A stretch of DNA of 64,000 nt from Corallococcus caeni (GTDB lineage: Bacteria; Myxococcota; Myxococcia; Myxococcales; Myxococcaceae), in the NCBI RefSeq assembly GCF_036245865.1, contig NZ_BTTW01000002.1:1240001-1304000 (forward strand). The letters are read 5' to 3'. Positions 60,399 through 64,000 of this stretch are shown piece by piece. Made by a program: the position numbers and the translations under genes. Each line of letters opens with the position of its first letter. The first letter of the stretch is position 1. The notes beneath the pieces were generated by a model. It was given only the letters and a program-made list of their open reading frames with translations, did not search any database and was not told the DNA's origin.

Positions 60399-63149
60399 AT
60401 GAAGACCCCGGACGCGGACGCGCGCGACGACACGCTCCCCGCGCGCCGTCCTGATGACGAGGCGACGCGCCTGCTGCCGCGGACTCCGGCGCAGGCCGTG
60501 CCCGCGACGAATGAGTCGGACCGGCAGCCCCGCGCAGGGCCGTCCCCGTCCGTCCAGGTGGGGCGCTACCTGCTGCTGCGTCCGCTGGGCGCGGGGGGCA
60601 TGGGCGTGGTGTACGCGGCCTATGATCCGGACCTGGACCGGAAGGTGGCGCTGAAGCTGCTGCACCCGGAGGGCCACGCGGATCCAGAGCTGGGACGGGC
60701 GCGGCTGTTGCGCGAGGCGCAGGCGATGGCGCGCATCTCACACCCGAACGTCATCCCGGTGTTCGACGTGGGCATCTGGGGCGCCCAGGTCTTCCTGGCG
60801 ATGGAGCTGCTGGACGGGGGCACGCTGGGGCAGTGGCTGAAGGAGGCCCCCCGCTCGTGGCGCGAGGTGCTGGAGACGTACCTGAGCGCGGGCCGGGGGC
60901 TCGTGGCCGCGCACGCGGCGGGGCTGGTGCACCGCGACTTCAAGCCGGCCAACGTGCTGAGGGACCGCCGGGGCCGCGTCTGCGTGACGGACTTCGGGCT
61001 CGCGCGCCAGGTGGGGCTGCCCTCCGGCGACGACGCGGACCTGGCCGCGCGGGAAGTGGACGCGCTGGCCGTGGAGCGGCGCATGCTGGACGCGCCCATC
61101 ACCGTCACCGGCGCGGTGATGGGCACGCCGAACTACATGTCCCCGGAGCAGGTGCTGGGCGCGGTCCCGGACGCGAGCACGGATCAGTTCAGCTTCTGCG
61201 CCGCCCTGTACGCCGCGCTCTACGGCCAGCGCCCCTTCGACGTCGCGCGCATGCAGGCGCTGAGGACGCCCGCCGACCTGGAGGGCCCGAACGCCCCTCG
61301 CCTCCTGGCGCCCCCGCGCGACACGCGGGTGCCCGCGTGGGTGGGCCGGGCGGTGGTGCGCGGGCTGGCGCTGCGCCCGGCGGAGCGCTTCCCGACGCTC
61401 GCGGCGCTGCTGGATGCGCTGGGGCAGGAGCCGAAGCGCAGGGCCCGGCGCCGCGCGTGGGGCGGCGCGGGCCTCCTGGCGGGAGGACTGCTGGTGGGCG
61501 GCGGCGTGCTCCATCAACAGTCGCGCGTGTGCGAGGGCGCGGACGCGCTCATGGCGCGGGTGTGGGGTGCACCGCAGCGGGAGCAGGTGGTGCGTGCCTT
61601 CCTCTCCACGGGCAGCCCGTTGGGGGCGGACATGGCCGGGCGCGTGGCGGACGCGCTGGATGCGTATGCGCGCGGCTGGAGCCAGCAGCACACGGAGGCG
61701 TGCAGGGCCACGCTCGTGGAGGGTACCCAGCCAGAGGCCCTGCGGGTCGAGCGCGTGGTGTGCCTGGAGCGGCGGCGTGAGGACGCTCGCGCGGTGGTGG
61801 CGCTGCTGTCCACCGCGGACGCCCCCCTCGTGGAGAAGTCCCTGTCGCTGGTGAACGCGCTCCCCGCGCTGGACGAGTGCGCGGACGTGGCGAAGCTGGG
61901 CGAGCAGCAGCGGCTGCCGGAGTCGCAAGCGGAGCGCGCCGAGGTGGAGCGCCTGGAGGCGCGGTTGTCAGAGGTGAAGGTGCTGGTGGATGGCGGACGC
62001 CTTCCTCTGGCGCGGACGCGGCTGGAGCCGCTGGTGGAGCCCGTGCGGGCCTCGGGGTACGCGCCGCTGATGGCCCGGCTCCAGCTCCAGCAGGGCTGGA
62101 TGCGCGAGCAACTGGGGGACTCCGCGGGGGCGGCCATCGCGTTGCGGCAGGCGGCCTTCGACGCGGAGGCGGGGCGCGCGGACCGGCTGAAGGTCACCAT
62201 CCTCAACCGGTTGCTCTACGTGGAGGAGGGGCAGCGGCACTTCGACCAGGCGGAGGTCTGGAGCGGGCTCGCGGACGCGACGCTGCGGCGCATGGGCGGT
62301 GACGCCGTGCTGGAAGCGGAGGTGCGGGTCAATCAAGGCAACCTCGCGGTCGCGAAGAACGACTTCTCCCGCGCGAATGCCCTGTTCGAGGATGCGCGGA
62401 CACGGGCGGAGGCGGCGCTGCCGGAAGGCCACCCGCTGCGCGCGCGCATCACCTTCCTCCAGGGCGGCCTGGCGATCCGGATGAAGGACACCGCGCGCGG
62501 CGTGGCGCTGCTGGAGCGCGCGCTGACGCTGACGGAGGCTTCGGTGGGCCCGCTGCACCCGGACACCGCGCGCCGGCACGACGCCCTCGCCTGGGCGCTG
62601 CGCGAGGCGGCGGAGCCAGCCCGGGCCCTGCCGCACGCGCGTGCCGCCGTGGAGATCCGCAGGGCGCTCCTGGGCGCGCGCACGTTGCCGGTGGCGGAGG
62701 GGTTGGACGAGGTGGGCATGTGCCTGCTGGCGCTGGGCCGCTACGACGAGGCGCTGCGCGTCTATGAGGAAGCGCTCGCGACGAAGCAGCAGGTGGCGCC
62801 TCCGGGAGACGAGACCTTCCAGTACAGCCAGGACGGCGTGGGCCAGGCGCTGCTGGGGCTGGGCCGCGCCAAGGAAGCCATCGCGCCGTTGAGGCTGGCG
62901 GTGGGGTATCCGTCGATGCCGGAGGGGACGCTGGCGGAGTCCGGCTTCGCGCTCGCGAAGGCGTTGTGGGAGGCAGGAGAGCCGCTGCCCGCGAGGCAGG
63001 AGGCGGAAGCGGCCCGCGAGCGTTTCGTCCGCGCCACGCGTGAGCCCGAAGCCGCGAGCGTGGTCCGCTGGCTGGAGGCGCATCCGGCTCCGCAGGCCGC
63101 CGCCGTCCCCGCACGGCTCAAGGAGCCCCGGTCTCGCGCAAGGCGTTAG
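60399..63149 (+). CDS. Ser/Thr protein kinase with membrane helix and TPR repeats
   Basis: A 916-residue Hanks-type kinase. After a Pro/Arg/Asp-rich N-terminus, the kinase domain (about 56-335) shows LGAGGMGVVYAAYD (P-loop), Lys86 (VALKLL), Glu106, the catalytic HRDFKPANVL (Asp180), DFG at 198-200 and GTPNYMSPEQ. All key residues are present, so it should be active. One membrane helix follows (about 350-370), then a periplasmic region with TPR-like repeats (GRYDEALRVYEEALATK, for example) that could sense or bind ligands. ATG 60387 is an alternative start. It is encoded between two targets of the FHA activator and is its likely upstream kinase (inferred). Confidence 0.92.
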   Translation: MKTPDADARDDTLPARRPDDEATRLLPRTPAQAVPATNESDRQPRAGPSPSVQVGRYLLLRPLGAGGMGVVYAAYDPDLDRKVALKLLHPEGHADPELGRARLLREAQAMARISHPNVIPVFDVGIWGAQVFLAMELLDGGTLGQWLKEAPRSWREVLETYLSAGRGLVAAHAAGLVHRDFKPANVLRDRRGRVCVTDFGLARQVGLPSGDDADLAAREVDALAVERRMLDAPITVTGAVMGTPNYMSPEQVLGAVPDASTDQFSFCAALYAALYGQRPFDVARMQALRTPADLEGPNAPRLLAPPRDTRVPAWVGRAVVRGLALRPAERFPTLAALLDALGQEPKRRARRRAWGGAGLLAGGLLVGGGVLHQQSRVCEGADALMARVWGAPQREQVVRAFLSTGSPLGADMAGRVADALDAYARGWSQQHTEACRATLVEGTQPEALRVERVVCLERRREDARAVVALLSTADAPLVEKSLSLVNALPALDECADVAKLGEQQRLPESQAERAEVERLEARLSEVKVLVDGGRLPLARTRLEPLVEPVRASGYAPLMARLQLQQGWMREQLGDSAGAAIALRQAAFDAEAGRADRLKVTILNRLLYVEEGQRHFDQAEVWSGLADATLRRMGGDAVLEAEVRVNQGNLAVAKNDFSRANALFEDARTRAEAALPEGHPLRARITFLQGGLAIRMKDTARGVALLERALTLTEASVGPLHPDTARRHDALAWALREAAEPARALPHARAAVEIRRALLGARTLPVAEGLDEVGMCLLALGRYDEALRVYEEALATKQQVAPPGDETFQYSQDGVGQALLGLGRAKEAIAPLRLAVGYPSMPEGTLAESGFALAKALWEAGEPLPARQEAEAARERFVRATREPEAASVVRWLEAHPAPQAAAVPARLKEPRSRARR

Positions 63150-63155
63150 CGGCGC

Positions 63156-63208
63156 CACCGGGTGACAGGAGTCACCCGGTGAAGGGCTGTCAGGTGACAG
63201 CAGTCACC
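63156..63208. promoter_or_regulatory. Twin palindromic enhancer sites upstream of the GH8 gene
   Basis: Two copies of GGTGAC-N4-GTCACC. The first is extended to an 11-4-11 inverted repeat at 63156-63181 (arms CACCGGGTGAC and GTCACCCGGTG); the second is GGTGACAGCAGTCACC at 63193-63208. Centres are 32 bp apart, nearly as at the 58455 promoter. The first, 7 bases after the kinase stop codon, could also serve as the kinase terminator. Confidence 0.75.
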
Positions 63209-63263
63209 CGGCGCACGCGCCTTCCTGCCTGCGTATCCCTCTGAAGCGGGGATGCGTGGCCCC

Positions 63264-63280
63264 TGGCATCGCTCCTGCTT
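63264..63280 (+). promoter_or_regulatory. Sigma-54 promoter of the GH8 gene
   Basis: TGGCATCGCTCCTGCTT, identical in all 17 bases to the promoter at 58390-58406, with the GG and GC 10 bases apart. The nearest palindrome centre is about 64 bases before the GG, compared with about 75 at the other promoter; the difference is one helical turn. Transcription should start near 63290. Confidence 0.83.
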
Positions 63281-63333
63281 TGGAGGTGGGCATCCGGCCC
63301 TCACCGGCCCACCTCCCCGAACGGAGCGTTTCC

Positions 63334-64000
63334 ATGATCTCCACCCTGTCCTCCTGTGTCCCCTCGTCGAAGCGTTGGGACGTGAAGCCGAACGCCGTCC
63401 AGCCCGCGTCCGTCCCGTCGAAGCCGTCCGCCACCCAGCCCGCAGCGGTGAAGGATGGCTTCGACACGGGCCGCGACACCCGCGCGGATTGGCGGTCGTT
63501 CTCCGGGGAGACCCAGGTCTCGGGCCCGCCGGCCGCGAGCACGGCGAAGACGCTGGCGCCCGACAAGGCGACGGGGGAGGCGGCCGTGCAGCGGAGCTAC
63601 GCGGACTGGAAGGCGAAGTACGTCACGGCGGACGGCGCGAACGGCGCGCTGCGCGTGCAGCGCCCGGAGAACAACGGCGACACGGTGTCGGAGGGCATCG
63701 GCTACGGGATGCTGCTCGCCGCGAACAACGGGGACCGGACGACGTTCGATGGCCTGTGGAAGTACGCCCAATCCCACCTGAACGAGAACGGCCTGATGAA
63801 CTGGCGGATCGACGCCCAGGGCGCAACGGTGGGCCAGAACGGCGCCACGGACGCGGACGAAGACATGGCCATGGCGCTCGTGACCGCGGACAAGAAGTGG
63901 GGGGGCTACAAGCAGGACGCCACCACGCTCATCAACGCCATGATGGAGCACGAGGTGGAGCCGGGCACCAACGTGCTCAAGCCGGGTGACGCGTTCGGTG
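63334..64000 (+). CDS. GH8-family glycosidase with disordered N-terminus (3' end beyond window)
   Basis: The frame opens at ATG 63334 and runs off the window after 222 codons. Residues 1-80 are disordered, Ser/Pro/Ala-rich, without a Sec signal, and carry KDGFDTGR at 40-47. The catalytic domain starts near residue 85 with SYADWKAKYVTADG. It shows the GH8 acid motif NNGDTVSEGIGYGMLLA (Glu120) and the second catalytic region GATDADEDMAMAL (Asp174/176). GH8 enzymes cut beta-1,4-linked glucan, xylan or chitosan with inversion; the substrate cannot be fixed from this part. The gene is driven by a sigma-54 promoter with twin palindromes, the same arrangement as the 58455 gene. Confidence 0.9.
   Translation, partial: MISTLSSCVPSSKRWDVKPNAVQPASVPSKPSATQPAAVKDGFDTGRDTRADWRSFSGETQVSGPPAASTAKTLAPDKATGEAAVQRSYADWKAKYVTADGANGALRVQRPENNGDTVSEGIGYGMLLAANNGDRTTFDGLWKYAQSHLNENGLMNWRIDAQGATVGQNGATDADEDMAMALVTADKKWGGYKQDATTLINAMMEHEVEPGTNVLKPGDAFG

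Noticed and set aside
63156-63181. The 11-4-11 inverted repeat as a simple terminator of the kinase gene.
   Set aside because: It may also terminate, but the same core recurs three more times in paired spacing at two sigma-54 promoters and lacks a T-run, so an enhancer role explains more.

Overview
The window is GC-rich (roughly 70%) chromosomal DNA with dense coding on both strands and strong third-position GC bias. The gene content points to a myxobacterium (Myxococcota, probably Myxococcaceae, in the Myxococcus/Corallococcus range). The evidence is an M57 'HEIGH' lipoprotein protease, a large membrane Ser/Thr kinase with TPR repeats, an FHA-domain sigma-54 activator, many lipoproteins and secreted hydrolases, and a Wzx/Wzy polysaccharide locus with acetyltransferases and an aminotransferase that recalls the myxobacterial exo (spore coat) locus. 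The genus is inferred. No rRNA, tRNA, CRISPR array, insertion sequence or phage gene was seen.

1-11.4 kb is a mixed accessory stretch. It holds the 3' end of an RND efflux pump, an M57 lipoprotein protease, a divergent methyltransferase/MerR pair, a GST-like protein, a beta-lactamase-fold lipoprotein, an AraC regulator divergent from a DUF1772-like membrane protein, a DUF3224 protein, an intradiol dioxygenase lipoprotein, a small basic protein, and a LysR regulator divergent from a secreted cupin. 11.4-16 kb is a siderophore-type iron ABC importer (binding protein, two permeases, ATPase), with a near-consensus Fur box between it and a secreted GH43-like protein. 17.6-28.1 kb holds a PDZ-like secreted protein, DUF2277, a luciferase-like monooxygenase, a TonB-like protein, a zinc-ribbon/beta-propeller membrane protein, a trypsin-like protease, a STAND-type regulator and a histidine phosphatase.

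28.4-44.4 kb is a Wzx/Wzy-dependent exopolysaccharide locus. The minus-strand operon runs wza, wzc-like, wzy, glycosyltransferase, wzx, initiating sugar transferase. It is accompanied by a membrane nucleotide-sugar dehydratase, a DegT-type aminotransferase, two paralogous FemX/GNAT-like acyltransferases, a third acyltransferase, and a lipoprotein of unknown function. The Wzc-like protein has lost its Walker A lysine.

44.4-56.8 kb holds a zinc alcohol/formaldehyde dehydrogenase divergent from an AraC regulator, an HExxH lipoprotein, a repeat-containing lipoprotein, an ATP-grasp protein, a catalytically dead beta-lactamase-fold protein, an Ala/Lys/Pro-rich 12-residue-repeat protein, a soluble GAF histidine kinase, and a GH18 chitinase with FnIII repeats.

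56.9-64 kb looks like one regulatory module and is the most interesting part. An FHA sigma-54 activator is followed by two genes with near-identical sigma-54 promoters (17 identical bases), each preceded by a pair of GGTGAC-N4-GTCACC palindromes 32-33 bp apart. The two targets (an unknown protein and a GH8 glycosidase running off the window end) and a papain-like peptidase between them lack Sec signals. All three share a disordered N-terminus with a D-x-F-[ED] motif near residue 41-54. A TPR Ser/Thr kinase sits in the middle of the group. This suggests a kinase to FHA-activator to sigma-54 circuit controlling hydrolases exported by a non-Sec route.
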